Positions 1 to 8,911 are shown, numbered from the stretch's first letter. The stretch is DNA of 56,572 bases from Oscillospiraceae bacterium (GCA_028697255.1 JAQVFM010000005.1:1-56572); one strand, 5' to 3'. Notes: a model not told the origin generated them from the sequence alone. Program-made: numbers and translations.

Positions 1-332
1 TGAACCGGATCCGAGCAAAGCTCAAACGTTCGCAGCGCTTTTATGGGCACAAAAATTTCCTGTCTGCGTATGACACCGATGGTTGCGCGCACCGCCATAC
101 CGTCAAAGCTGCCGCTAAACACATCCGCATACCGGGAAGGATACCACAGCGCAGCAAATATCGTGGCGATACCGACAATTGTCGAACCGACTAAAAACCA
201 TGGTGTGATCAGACCGGCAAGGGCGGAGACAAGTGCTGTTGCGGCAATGCCCGCAGCAGAAATCCATATGGTTAGCACTTTTACCGCGCCCCTGCCCACA
301 GTGAAATGCAAACCATTCACCACCTCCGCCAT
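1..332 (-). CDS. bPH_2 (YdbS/DUF304-like) membrane protein, N-terminal part
   Basis: The frame is open from about 332 down to the left edge, so only about 110 N-terminal residues are visible. They show two hydrophobic stretches (roughly residues 17-36 and 40-58), then a segment of the type TIGVIRRQEIFVPIKALRTF. This matches the start of the bacterial PH-like domain bPH_2, where a short strand is followed by a conserved (V/I)P and a basic position. Such proteins are membrane-anchored with unclear function. The start is uncertain. ATG at 332 lacks a good ribosome-binding site, while GGAGG at 323-327 better suits the TTG at 311. The gene is divergent from the phosphonate operon. The family call comes from pattern recognition only. 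Confidence 0.6.
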   Translation of the reverse strand, partial: MAEVVNGLHFTVGRGAVKVLTIWISAAGIAATALVSALAGLITPWFLVGSTIVGIATIFAALWYPSRYADVFSGSFDGMAVRATIGVIRRQEIFVPIKALRTFELCSDPV

Positions 333-469
333 ACATGTAATATAACTAAACTGAATTTTATTGTTTACACTTTAGTTTATGTGAAAAATATGGCTGTATT
401 CTTATAATAATGCAGGACAGGTATTGTATTATGCCACATATTGCATATTATAAACGGATTTTATACTTC

Positions 470-498
470 TTGACACATAGCACTTATTACTATATACT
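470..498 (+). promoter_or_regulatory. Sigma-A type promoter of the phosphonate operon
   Basis: TTGACA at 470-475 and TATACT at 493-498 are separated by exactly 17 bases. This is near-consensus for a housekeeping promoter. It lies 63 bases upstream of the first phosphonate gene, so the three-gene operon appears to have its own strong, possibly constitutive start. Confidence 0.8.
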
Positions 499-561
499 AA
501 CTTATATGTTTGTACATTATGCAAATTATATGTTTTAGAACCGGAAAGGGCAAGTGAAAAC

Positions 562-1875
562 ATGAAACAAACCAAAACAGTATATATAGCCGTATCAGCC
601 GATATTATACATAATGGACACTTAAATATAATCGAACAAGGTGCAAGGCTTGGCAAAGTAATCATCGGCATATTAACCGATGAAGTTATAGCAACATATA
701 AAAGATTGCCGATCCTTGATTTTGAAACAAGAAAAAAAATATTTGAAAACATTAAACAGGTTAGCAAAGTAGTTAAGCAAGATTCACTTTCATATGCAAA
801 AAATCTTAGAGAGCTTAAACCCGACTATGTTGTCCATGGTGACGACTGGAAGACCGGAATACAATCCACAATCCGAGACGAAGTAATCGAGGTGCTTGGA
901 GAATACGGCGGAGAGCTCGTTGAGTTTCCGTATACAAAGGGTGTGTCGGCAACTGAAATTGACGAACGGTTAAGGCCTATTCTTAACACCCCGGATATAC
1001 GCAGAGCAAAGCTGAAAAAAATGCTTAAGCTTAAACCGTACATCCGTGTTATCGAGGCTTCAAACGGACTTAGCGGGCTTATTGCAGAAAATGTCAAAAT
1101 AGAAGATAAAAAACAAAGATGCATCAAGGAATTTGATGCAATGTGGGTAAGCAGCCTTTGCGACTCTTCTTTTAAAGGGAAACCGGATATTGAGCTTGTT
1201 GATCTTACAAGCAGAATTAATACCATTAACGAAATTATGGAGGTTACAACAAAACCGATTATTCTTGACGGCGATACCGGGGGAAGAATCGAGCATTTCG
1301 TCTATAACGTGAGAACGTTGGAAAGATTGGGCGTATCGGCTGTTATCATAGAGGATAAAACCGGCCTTAAACAAAACTCTCTTTTCGGCACCGACGCTAA
1401 GCAGGTTTTGGATGACCCTGACGAATTTGCAAAAAAAATAAATGCCGGAAAGCATGCCCAGCTAACACGCGATTTTATGATTATTGCGCGGCTGGAAAGT
1501 CTTATTGCAGGTGCCGGCATTGACGACGCAATAAATAGGGCTAAAATATATCTTAATGCCGGTGCAGACGGTATAATGATACACAGCAGAGAAAAGGACG
1601 GCAAAGAAATCGCCGAGTTTTTAAATCTGTTCAGGGATTTTGCGCCCAATGTGCCGGTCGTTTTGGTGCCAACCTCCTATAACCACTTTACAGAAACCCA
1701 GCTTAATCAAATGGGTGGAAATGTAATTATATATGCAAATCATCTGTTAAGAAGTGCATATCCGGCAATGCTTCACACGGCCAAGAAAATTTTGGAATGC
1801 GGGCGCAGCAAGGAAGTCGATGATCAGTGCATGTCGATTAAAGAGGTCTTAAGCCTCATTCCAAATGAAAACTGA
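562..1875 (+). CDS. aepX: Cytidylyltransferase-like / phosphoenolpyruvate mutase fusion
   Basis: The C-terminal two thirds (about 150-430) is a phosphoenolpyruvate mutase. This enzyme rearranges PEP to phosphonopyruvate and makes the C-P bond that begins nearly all phosphonate pathways. The diagnostic motif EDKTGLKQNS is at 264-273, and the barrel also has the Mg-binding LDGDTGG stretch. Residues 1-140 form a nucleotidyltransferase-like Rossmann domain with HNGH at 17-20 and GVSATEI near 127-133, as in glycerol-3-phosphate cytidylyltransferase relatives. This N-terminal domain is often fused to PEP mutases. Whether it activates a phosphonate with CTP is inference. The gene is first in an operon with the decarboxylase and the large transferase. 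The ATG follows a GGAAAGGG-like site. Confidence 0.93.
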   Translation: MKQTKTVYIAVSADIIHNGHLNIIEQGARLGKVIIGILTDEVIATYKRLPILDFETRKKIFENIKQVSKVVKQDSLSYAKNLRELKPDYVVHGDDWKTGIQSTIRDEVIEVLGEYGGELVEFPYTKGVSATEIDERLRPILNTPDIRRAKLKKMLKLKPYIRVIEASNGLSGLIAENVKIEDKKQRCIKEFDAMWVSSLCDSSFKGKPDIELVDLTSRINTINEIMEVTTKPIILDGDTGGRIEHFVYNVRTLERLGVSAVIIEDKTGLKQNSLFGTDAKQVLDDPDEFAKKINAGKHAQLTRDFMIIARLESLIAGAGIDDAINRAKIYLNAGADGIMIHSREKDGKEIAEFLNLFRDFAPNVPVVLVPTSYNHFTETQLNQMGGNVIIYANHLLRSAYPAMLHTAKKILECGRSKEVDDQCMSIKEVLSLIPNEN

Positions 1876-1956
1876 CATAAAATTATTTTTAATTACCCCG
1901 TAGGAATTCCCCTGCGGGGGATTAACTATATTATAAAATATAGGGAGAATGGGCTA

Positions 1957-3069
1957 ATGATAGACACGAAAGAATTCTATGATTATTTAAATAAAAAAGA
2001 ATTGGATTTTTTTGTCGGGGTACCGGACTCGCTATTAAAAAATCTTTGCTCTTGTATTAGCGCTAACAGTTCGGCACAAAATAATATTATTGCCGCTAAC
2101 GAGGGCAATGCCATTGGTATTGCATCGGGATACCATGTATCAACAGGCAAATTCGGAGTTGTATATATGCAAAACTCCGGCCTTGGCAATACGGTCAATC
2201 CGTTGCTATCTCTTGCTGATGAGGATGTTTACAGAATACCTATGCTTTTAATAATTGGCTGGAGGGGCCAACCGGGCATTAAGGATGAGCCGCAGCATAT
2301 AAAGCAGGGTAAGGTTACTCTTTCACTACTTGATGCAATGGGTATCGAATATTTGATTTTAGACGACGATTACAAAAGACAGATTGACGCTTGCCATCAG
2401 TATATGGCCCAAAAAAGCAAGCCTATTGCGTTAATCGTTAAAAAAGGCAGTTTTACAGATTATAAAATTAAAAAAAGCAATCCGATTTATAATATAATGC
2501 GCGAGGAGGCACTTGAAAGTATTATTTCATGTATAGAGGAGCAGTCTTTTATTGTCTCGACAACCGGCAAAACATCCAGAGAAATATTCGAAATCCGTGA
2601 AAAAAAAGGTCAGGGACATTCCAGGGACTTTTTGACAGTTGGGTCAATGGGGCATACGGCTTCGATTGCTCTTGGCATGTCGTTGGGAACTGATAAAAAT
2701 GTATATTGCATTGACGGAGACGGATCTTTTCTTATGCATATGGGCGGGATTGGAGTTGCCGCAAAAACTGCAAAGGGAAACTTCAAGTATATTTTAATCA
2801 ATAACGGTGCGCATGAATCAGTCGGCGGTCAACCGACTATAGGGTTCGATCTTGATATCGAAAACATATTAAAGGCAATGGGGTTTAAAAATGTATATTC
2901 AGCCACCACAAAAGAACAGGTTACAAAGGGAATTGAGTCGCTAAAAAATGATGGGCCCGGCGCCTTAATCGTTTATGTGAATCAAGGCTCAAGAGATGAT
3001 TTGGGAAGACCGACAGTATCTCCTGAGCAAAACAAAAAAGATATGATGAAGCTTTTTAAAACCATTTAA
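1957..3069 (+). CDS. aepY: Phosphonopyruvate decarboxylase
   Basis: This thiamine-diphosphate enzyme decarboxylates phosphonopyruvate to phosphonoacetaldehyde. The step pulls the unfavourable PEP mutase reaction forward. The 370-residue length fits the family, whose N-terminal Pyr domain and C-terminal PP domain are joined in one chain. The Pyr domain has EGNAIGIASGYH near residue 47, where the Glu activates the cofactor. The PP domain has GDGS at 254-257, followed by the Asn-containing partner (ILINNGAHES) of the ThDP/Mg-binding motif. It lies 81 bases after the PEP mutase gene with a GGGAG ribosome-binding site, so the two are very likely co-transcribed. The hairpin between them (about 1897-1921) has no T-run and is not an obvious terminator. 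Confidence 0.93.
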   Translation: MIDTKEFYDYLNKKELDFFVGVPDSLLKNLCSCISANSSAQNNIIAANEGNAIGIASGYHVSTGKFGVVYMQNSGLGNTVNPLLSLADEDVYRIPMLLIIGWRGQPGIKDEPQHIKQGKVTLSLLDAMGIEYLILDDDYKRQIDACHQYMAQKSKPIALIVKKGSFTDYKIKKSNPIYNIMREEALESIISCIEEQSFIVSTTGKTSREIFEIREKKGQGHSRDFLTVGSMGHTASIALGMSLGTDKNVYCIDGDGSFLMHMGGIGVAAKTAKGNFKYILINNGAHESVGGQPTIGFDLDIENILKAMGFKNVYSATTKEQVTKGIESLKNDGPGALIVYVNQGSRDDLGRPTVSPEQNKKDMMKLFKTI

Positions 3070-3111
3070 TGTTTTAATGTTTGTATTTGTTTTTGTTTAG
3101 AGCGATTGAGA

Positions 3112-3226
3112 AATGCATGGGCAACCGCGGGTAGTCGCTACAAGCTGAGATTTCACAAAAACTTGGCACAACATATTGTAGGAGCGAATTGTGTTTGCCC
3201 GCAAACCCATGAGTTTCGCAATCGGC
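3112..3226. repeat. Dispersed intergenic element, copy 1
   Basis: This intergenic stretch shares its core (ACATATTGTAGG, a GCGAAnTGTGTTnGCCCGCAA-type segment, then TCGCAATCGGCTAT) with copies at about 51003-51098 and 52966-53067. Shorter pieces occur at 11175-11220 and 19313-19356. The core can fold because GGGCGAAC-like and GTTCGCCC-like arms are partly complementary. It sits inside the phosphonate operon, ahead of the giant gene. Confidence 0.7.
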
Positions 3227-3254
3227 TATTGCTTAGATATTTGGGAGGTAAGAA

Positions 3255-6200
3255 GTGAAGGCAATAATTTTTAATTCTGGACTTGGCAATAGGATGGGTG
3301 AGTTTACCAAACAAAACCACAAATCAATGGCAATGCTAAAAAACGGAGAAACCATACTTGAACGTCAATTGCGTATACTGGCAGAATGCGGTTTGCGCGA
3401 TTTTATAATAACGACAGGACCATTTAAAGAGCAATTAGAGCAGGTGTGTTCCAAAGAGCAGTTTTCACACCTTAACTTTAACTTTGTAAACAATCCGATA
3501 TATGACAAGACCAATTATATTTACTCTATGTATCTTGCACGTGAGCATTTTAATGATGATGCACTGATACTTCATGGCGATTTGGTGTTTGACAAAAAGT
3601 TAATTGAAGAAATACTTAAGTGTGATTATAAATCTCTTGCTACCGCAAGCATGTCAAAGCCATTGCCCAAAAAGGACTTTAAAGCAAGGATAATTGCAGG
3701 AAATATACGTGAAGTGTCGGTTAATATATTCGATTCAAATTGTTTTGCATTTCAACCTTTATATAAGCTTAGCAAGGACAAGCTTAAGGCATGGACAAAA
3801 AAGGTAGAAGAATATATTAATGCCGGCAACGACAAGGTTTATGCCGAAAATGCGCTTAACGAGCTTCTTATGGACCTTGAGATTAAGGCGTTCGAATATG
3901 AAAGCTTTTATATTGACGAAGTGGATAATTTAGAGGATTTGGCCAGGGTTAGCGAGGAAATTCGCCAATTTGATTTTGACGAACAGGAGATAATGACCGA
4001 TACAGGCGATTACATTAAAATTCCTGAAATATTAAAGAAAAACCGTGCAAAAAAGCCGATGCTTGTGTGCGATAAAATATTTGATAAGCTGTTTATCAGT
4101 GATTATTTCAACAATCTTAATATAGAGCTTGTCAAGTTCAGCGACTTTAGCCCAAACCCGTTGTATCAAGAGGTTGAACGCGGAGTTCAGTTATTTAAAA
4201 AAGAAAATTGCGACTTTATTATATCGGTCGGCGGGGGCAGTGCTATTGATACCGCAAAAAATATCAAGCTTTTTTCAGCACTGGACAGCAGCAAAAACTA
4301 CCTTGATCAGGAGTTTGTTTATAATCCTGTAAAACACATTGCTATGCCCACTACTGCGGGCACGGGCAGTGAGTCAACGCGGTTCAGCGTGCTATATTAT
4401 AATGGCAAAAAGCAGTCAATTTCCCATGACACGATTGTGCCCGAATATGTTTTTCTTGAGCCCAAATTTCTGGAAACGCTGCCCGAATACCAGAAAAAAT
4501 CAACAATGCTTGATGCAATGTGCCAGTGCATTGAGGCAATTTGGTCGGTAAATACAAACGAGAAATGCCGGGGTTATGCCCAAACGGGACTGCAGCTTAT
4601 TATTGATAATATACTACTGTACTTGAAAGGTGACAGGGAATCATTTAAAAAAATGATGAAAGCTGCAAATTTGAGCGGCAAAGCAATTAACATTTCACAA
4701 ACTACGGCGGCACATGCAATGAGTTATGAGCTGACGTCTATGTATGGAATTTCACATGGACATGCAGTCAGTCTGTGTCTGCCCGAGGTATGGCGCTTTA
4801 TGCTTGATAACATGGACAAAAAAGCACCGGGCATTACAGATGCACATATCCGCGATGCTTTAAATATATACAAAACAGTTTTTGGCATTAATACAGCAAA
4901 CGATCTTGATGTGCTGGAACAGTTTGAGTTCATGCTTAATCTCATCGGCTTGGATACGCCCGAGCTTAAAGACAAAGCGGATATTGAAGTTTTAACAGAT
5001 TCGGTCAATCCCATTCGTCTGGGTAACAACCCGATAGTTTTAAGCCGCGATAGTATCAGGGAATTATACGAGATGATATTTGGTTTAAATGATTCGGGAA
5101 GGAAGAAAAATGAAAACAATAAGCAAGAATTAAGAGAGTTACAGCAATTGGAGCTCGAGATTCTCTTAAAAGTAGACGAATTTTGCAAAAAGCACAATAT
5201 AACCTATTATCTGGGTGAAGGCACCTTGTTGGGTGCTATTCGTCACGGCGGATTTATACCATGGGATGACGATGTTGACATACTGATGCCCAGAGATGAC
5301 TATGACCGTTTTATTATGCTTGCACAGCAGGATTTTCCTGCAGGCTATAATCTTGACTCTTTTGAAACCAACCCAAAACATTGGGTGCTTGGCGCAAAGA
5401 TTCAAATGACAAGGAAAACTAAATTTACTCAAGAGAAAATGAGTAAAGTAGCCATGTATAACGGGCCGTACATTGACATTTTTCCTCTTGATTATGTGCC
5501 AAAAAGATATAGTAATGCTCAAAGAATACAGATGCGGGTTGTACGCTTTCTGAGAAGGTTCTTATTTATTAAAACAGGATATTCTTTGGTAATGAATAAA
5601 AAGCCACACAGATATGCGATGTGGATTTTAAGCAAAGTTGTCAGCACAAATATTTTGGTTAAGCTTATCGACCGACAAATGCGAAAGTTTAACAACCGGC
5701 CTCGTAAATTTATGATTAATTTATGCAGTTATCATCCATTATCAAGACAGGTTTTTCCGGTTTCTTATTTTAAAGAAAGATTTGAGTCGTTTGAAGGTCA
5801 TATGCTTCCGGTTCCAAGTGAAGCAGAGTATATGCTAAAAACAATTTACGGTAAAAATTACATGGATTTGCCGTCAAATAGAGTCCGCAAAGGAAGAAAT
5901 CATGATTTTACAATTGATCGTTCATTTGTTGAAGAACCGGCAAAAAATGAGTTAAAAAACTCAGGTAATATCCGAGTTTCTGTTATTGTGCCTGTATACA
6001 ATGTAGAGGAATACTTGCCGAGATGTCTCGATTCGCTTGTAAACCAGACCTTACAGAATATTGAAATAATTGTGATAAATGACGGATCTCCGGATAACTC
6101 ACAGGCAATTATAGATGATTATAAGAAAAAATATCCACACATTATCAAGGCATATCAGAAAGAGAATACAGGGGTTGCCGACACCAGAAACTTTGGCATA

Positions 6201-8798
6201 AGCAAGGCGTCAGGAGATTATATTGGCTTTGTTGATAGCGATGACTATATATCTCTTGATATGTATGAGAAAATGGTTAAAAAAGCAGATGAAACGGGTT
6301 CACAGGTTGTTGTCTGCCGGTATAAACGATTTCTCAAAAGTGGAAACGCAAGTATTCCTAACGTTATTGACAAAAATGCATTCGGAAGCAGTGTTCAGGA
6401 AAGACCTCAGATTATTTTAGGCAGCCGTCCGTATTTAGCGAATAAAATATTTCAAAGAAAGCTTATAACCGAAAACAATATAAAAATGCCCTTGCTTAGG
6501 CTTTGTGAAGATTCGGCAATGACATATCCTTTACTTCTATTAGCAAATAAAGTAGAGCTTGTTGACGAGCCCCTTTATTTCTATCAGGTGGACAGGGAAG
6601 ATTCGTCCGTCAATACTTATGATGACAGGTTATACGATGCATTTAAGTCTTGGGATATTATTATAGACTTTTATAAAAACAAAGGTTGTTTTAAGAGCTG
6701 TTACTATGCATTAGCCGAACAATGCAGAATAATTATTTCTGTCAGGCTAAGAGCATTAAATTGGGTTACCGATAAACGCTTTATAAACGACTATATTAAA
6801 CAATCTTTCAAGTATCTGAACAAGAATTTTAAAGGGTGGAGAAAAAACAAATATTTTAAATATTATAACAAGTTTAAGAAAAAGCCTTATAGTCGATTCA
6901 GATATAAATATAGCTTTGCCCTTAAAGCATTTTACTGCTTACCGCAAAAACTGAGGGATCCAAAGCTTGGCAAGAGTTTAACAAAAAGAGTAAAAAATAT
7001 AATTAAAGATTCCGGCATTGGAAGTTTTATTTCATGGCAATTCAGTGATAAAAACCGAATGGCTAAAAGCTTTGCTTATTATTACGAAAAAGGAAATTTA
7101 CTTGACGATCACGTGTTTTATTGCGCTGCCCGTGGTGGTAATTTTAATGGCAATCCATACGCGATTTTTAAATATTTATACGAAAACCCCGATTTTAAGC
7201 ATCTTAAGCATGTGATTTTGATAAATGACAAACAAAACCCGAGGGTTAAGCCGTACTTAAATGATGATCGTGTGATTGTAATCAAAACAACAGATTACAA
7301 AAACTATGCAAGGTATGCCCAGACCTGCAAATACCTAATCGTAGACTCATCATTAATATCATATTATATCAAAAAAGAAGGGCAGGTTTATGTCCATTCA
7401 TGGCATTCCACGTTGTTAAAATCACTTGGTGCACACACTGATTTGATATGGGAAACACACAATTTGGCAAAAAGCCTGCTGGATTCGGATTTCTTTTTCA
7501 GCCCTAACAGATATACTTCCGAGCGTCTGTTTAAGGCTTATTATTGCGATACTCTTTATAAGGGTAAAATATTTGAGTTGGGGTATCCGAGAAACGATCT
7601 GATGTATCATGCTGATAAGCAAAAAATACGTGAGTCGCTTAATATCCCGGATAATAAAAAGGTGGTTTTATATGCCCCGACCTGGCGCGGTACGGTTTCA
7701 AAACCGGTAAAGAACATGGATATATTCTTTAAGCATTATGATAGAATAAGCAGCGGTTTGGGGGATGAATATACTCTTCTTATCAAACTTCACATTATGT
7801 CAGAGGAATGTCTTACAGACGAACAAATGAAGCGTGTTGTTCCGTTTGATATTGAGACAAATATGCTGTTGTCGATCACAGATATACTAATTACAGACTA
7901 TTCGGGAATTTTATTTGATTATTTGATAACCGGCAATCCGTTAATTCTGTTTCCGTTTGACGAAGCCGAATACTTAAATCACAGAGGCGGGGAAATAGAT
8001 TTTTATCTTGATTTAAATGAAATTCCGGCGCCAATATGCCGCACTTCGGAGAGTGTAGTTCAAACAATAAATAATATTGACAATATAGCGCAAGAAAAAA
8101 TGGCCGAGTATAATTCTTTTAAAAATAGGTTTGTCGGAAATGATGACGGTCACGCAAGTGAAAGAGCATGTGATGCAATATTTTGCAATAAGTATGAGTC
8201 TGGTTTTACACTGACGAACAATACCAACGATAAAAAAAGCATACTAATTATTTTCGATGACCTTAGTGACTTAACAATCACATCTAAGTTTTTAAATTTT
8301 CTTGATAAGGTGGATTATGATAAATATCAGATTTCAATCTATTTAAAAAGCATACATGAAAACCGTCAAATGCAGAAAAAAATCAATCGTAACGCAAAAA
8401 TTTTCTATAAAAGTGTGCGGCCTATATGTTTGAATTTTACTGAATGGAGAGCTATAAAAAGGATATCCTCTTGCGGTATGGATGATGAATCGCTTATAAA
8501 ATTAACAAATAAGCTATTTAAGCGCAATATGCGTAGAAATTTTGCCGATATTTCATTTGATACTGCAATTTATTACACCGGCAAATCGGCATATTATTCC
8601 TTGCTTTGTTTATTGGGAGTCGAGGCAAAAAAGAAAGTCGCTTATTGTCATAATCCTAACACTAAGGCATTTTCGACATACAAGTATTATGATGAGATTG
8701 TTGTTAGTCCGAAAAATGAGAAAATAGCATCGCAAATCGACAAAGAAATAATAGACGTAAAGACATTTGAAGAAAGGTTTTTTAAAACTACTCCTTAA
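3255..8798 (+). CDS. Giant phosphonate-glycan polyprotein: NTase-ADH-LicD-GT2-CGPT-GT4N
   Basis: Residues 1-235 are a MobA-like nucleotidyltransferase (GLGNR 9-13, GD 108-109). Residues 247-612 are an iron-type alcohol dehydrogenase (GGGS 326-329, D420, H487, H501), probably reducing phosphonoacetaldehyde to 2-hydroxyethylphosphonate. The usual second metal His is Gln424. Residues 625-870 are a LicD phosphotransferase with WDDDVD at 670-675. Residues 906-1130 are a GT2 glycosyltransferase (VDSDD 993-997). Residues 1284-1650 are a CDP-glycerol glycerophosphotransferase (YAPTWRG near 1472, TDYSG 1547-1551). Residues 1661-1847 look like only the N-terminal half of a GT4. No signal peptide was seen, so it is likely cytoplasmic or membrane-associated. 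The start is GTG after GGGAGGT. The linked functions suggest making, activating and attaching a phosphonate to a surface polymer; substrates are inferred. The ADH-LicD junction may be a recent frameshift fusion or an assembly error. Confidence 0.85.
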   Translation: MKAIIFNSGLGNRMGEFTKQNHKSMAMLKNGETILERQLRILAECGLRDFIITTGPFKEQLEQVCSKEQFSHLNFNFVNNPIYDKTNYIYSMYLAREHFNDDALILHGDLVFDKKLIEEILKCDYKSLATASMSKPLPKKDFKARIIAGNIREVSVNIFDSNCFAFQPLYKLSKDKLKAWTKKVEEYINAGNDKVYAENALNELLMDLEIKAFEYESFYIDEVDNLEDLARVSEEIRQFDFDEQEIMTDTGDYIKIPEILKKNRAKKPMLVCDKIFDKLFISDYFNNLNIELVKFSDFSPNPLYQEVERGVQLFKKENCDFIISVGGGSAIDTAKNIKLFSALDSSKNYLDQEFVYNPVKHIAMPTTAGTGSESTRFSVLYYNGKKQSISHDTIVPEYVFLEPKFLETLPEYQKKSTMLDAMCQCIEAIWSVNTNEKCRGYAQTGLQLIIDNILLYLKGDRESFKKMMKAANLSGKAINISQTTAAHAMSYELTSMYGISHGHAVSLCLPEVWRFMLDNMDKKAPGITDAHIRDALNIYKTVFGINTANDLDVLEQFEFMLNLIGLDTPELKDKADIEVLTDSVNPIRLGNNPIVLSRDSIRELYEMIFGLNDSGRKKNENNKQELRELQQLELEILLKVDEFCKKHNITYYLGEGTLLGAIRHGGFIPWDDDVDILMPRDDYDRFIMLAQQDFPAGYNLDSFETNPKHWVLGAKIQMTRKTKFTQEKMSKVAMYNGPYIDIFPLDYVPKRYSNAQRIQMRVVRFLRRFLFIKTGYSLVMNKKPHRYAMWILSKVVSTNILVKLIDRQMRKFNNRPRKFMINLCSYHPLSRQVFPVSYFKERFESFEGHMLPVPSEAEYMLKTIYGKNYMDLPSNRVRKGRNHDFTIDRSFVEEPAKNELKNSGNIRVSVIVPVYNVEEYLPRCLDSLVNQTLQNIEIIVINDGSPDNSQAIIDDYKKKYPHIIKAYQKENTGVADTRNFGISKASGDYIGFVDSDDYISLDMYEKMVKKADETGSQVVVCRYKRFLKSGNASIPNVIDKNAFGSSVQERPQIILGSRPYLANKIFQRKLITENNIKMPLLRLCEDSAMTYPLLLLANKVELVDEPLYFYQVDREDSSVNTYDDRLYDAFKSWDIIIDFYKNKGCFKSCYYALAEQCRIIISVRLRALNWVTDKRFINDYIKQSFKYLNKNFKGWRKNKYFKYYNKFKKKPYSRFRYKYSFALKAFYCLPQKLRDPKLGKSLTKRVKNIIKDSGIGSFISWQFSDKNRMAKSFAYYYEKGNLLDDHVFYCAARGGNFNGNPYAIFKYLYENPDFKHLKHVILINDKQNPRVKPYLNDDRVIVIKTTDYKNYARYAQTCKYLIVDSSLISYYIKKEGQVYVHSWHSTLLKSLGAHTDLIWETHNLAKSLLDSDFFFSPNRYTSERLFKAYYCDTLYKGKIFELGYPRNDLMYHADKQKIRESLNIPDNKKVVLYAPTWRGTVSKPVKNMDIFFKHYDRISSGLGDEYTLLIKLHIMSEECLTDEQMKRVVPFDIETNMLLSITDILITDYSGILFDYLITGNPLILFPFDEAEYLNHRGGEIDFYLDLNEIPAPICRTSESVVQTINNIDNIAQEKMAEYNSFKNRFVGNDDGHASERACDAIFCNKYESGFTLTNNTNDKKSILIIFDDLSDLTITSKFLNFLDKVDYDKYQISIYLKSIHENRQMQKKINRNAKIFYKSVRPICLNFTEWRAIKRISSCGMDDESLIKLTNKLFKRNMRRNFADISFDTAIYYTGKSAYYSLLCLLGVEAKKKVAYCHNPNTKAFSTYKYYDEIVVSPKNEKIASQIDKEIIDVKTFEERFFKTTP

Positions 8799-8805
8799 TA
8801 AGTAA

Positions 8806-8827
8806 GGCGGGATGCCCTCATCCCGCC
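8806..8827. repeat. Short GC-rich hairpin repeat
   Basis: GGCGGGATG and CATCCCGCC are perfect 9-base arms around a 4-base CCCT loop, right after the giant gene and preceded by AGTAAG. It resembles hairpins at 24309-24334, 27417-27438 and 44943-44968, which are flanked by GTAGG-like sequence. Confidence 0.7.
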
Positions 8828-8862
8828 GATGGTTCGCTTCTTGAGCGATCTAACTTTTAAAC

Positions 8863-8908
8863 AAAACCACCGGAAACCCAGCATTTAAGCCGTTTTCCGG
8901 TGGTTTTT
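8863..8908 (+). terminator. Intrinsic terminator of the phosphonate operon
   Basis: AAAACCACCGGAAA (8863-8876) pairs with TTTCCGGTGGTTTT (8894-8907) and a T-run follows. On the minus strand it also ends in T residues, so it could serve the tRNA genes too and act in both directions. Confidence 0.85.
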
Positions 8909-8911
8909 AAT

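Noticed and set aside
1897-1921. GC-rich hairpin between the PEP mutase and decarboxylase genes as a terminator
   Set aside because: No T-run follows, and the next gene starts 36 bases later in the same pathway, so read-through is expected.
562-8798. Phosphonate breakdown rather than synthesis
   Set aside because: PEP mutase plus phosphonopyruvate decarboxylase and transferases is biosynthetic; no phosphonatase, C-P lyase or phosphonopyruvate hydrolase gene was seen.
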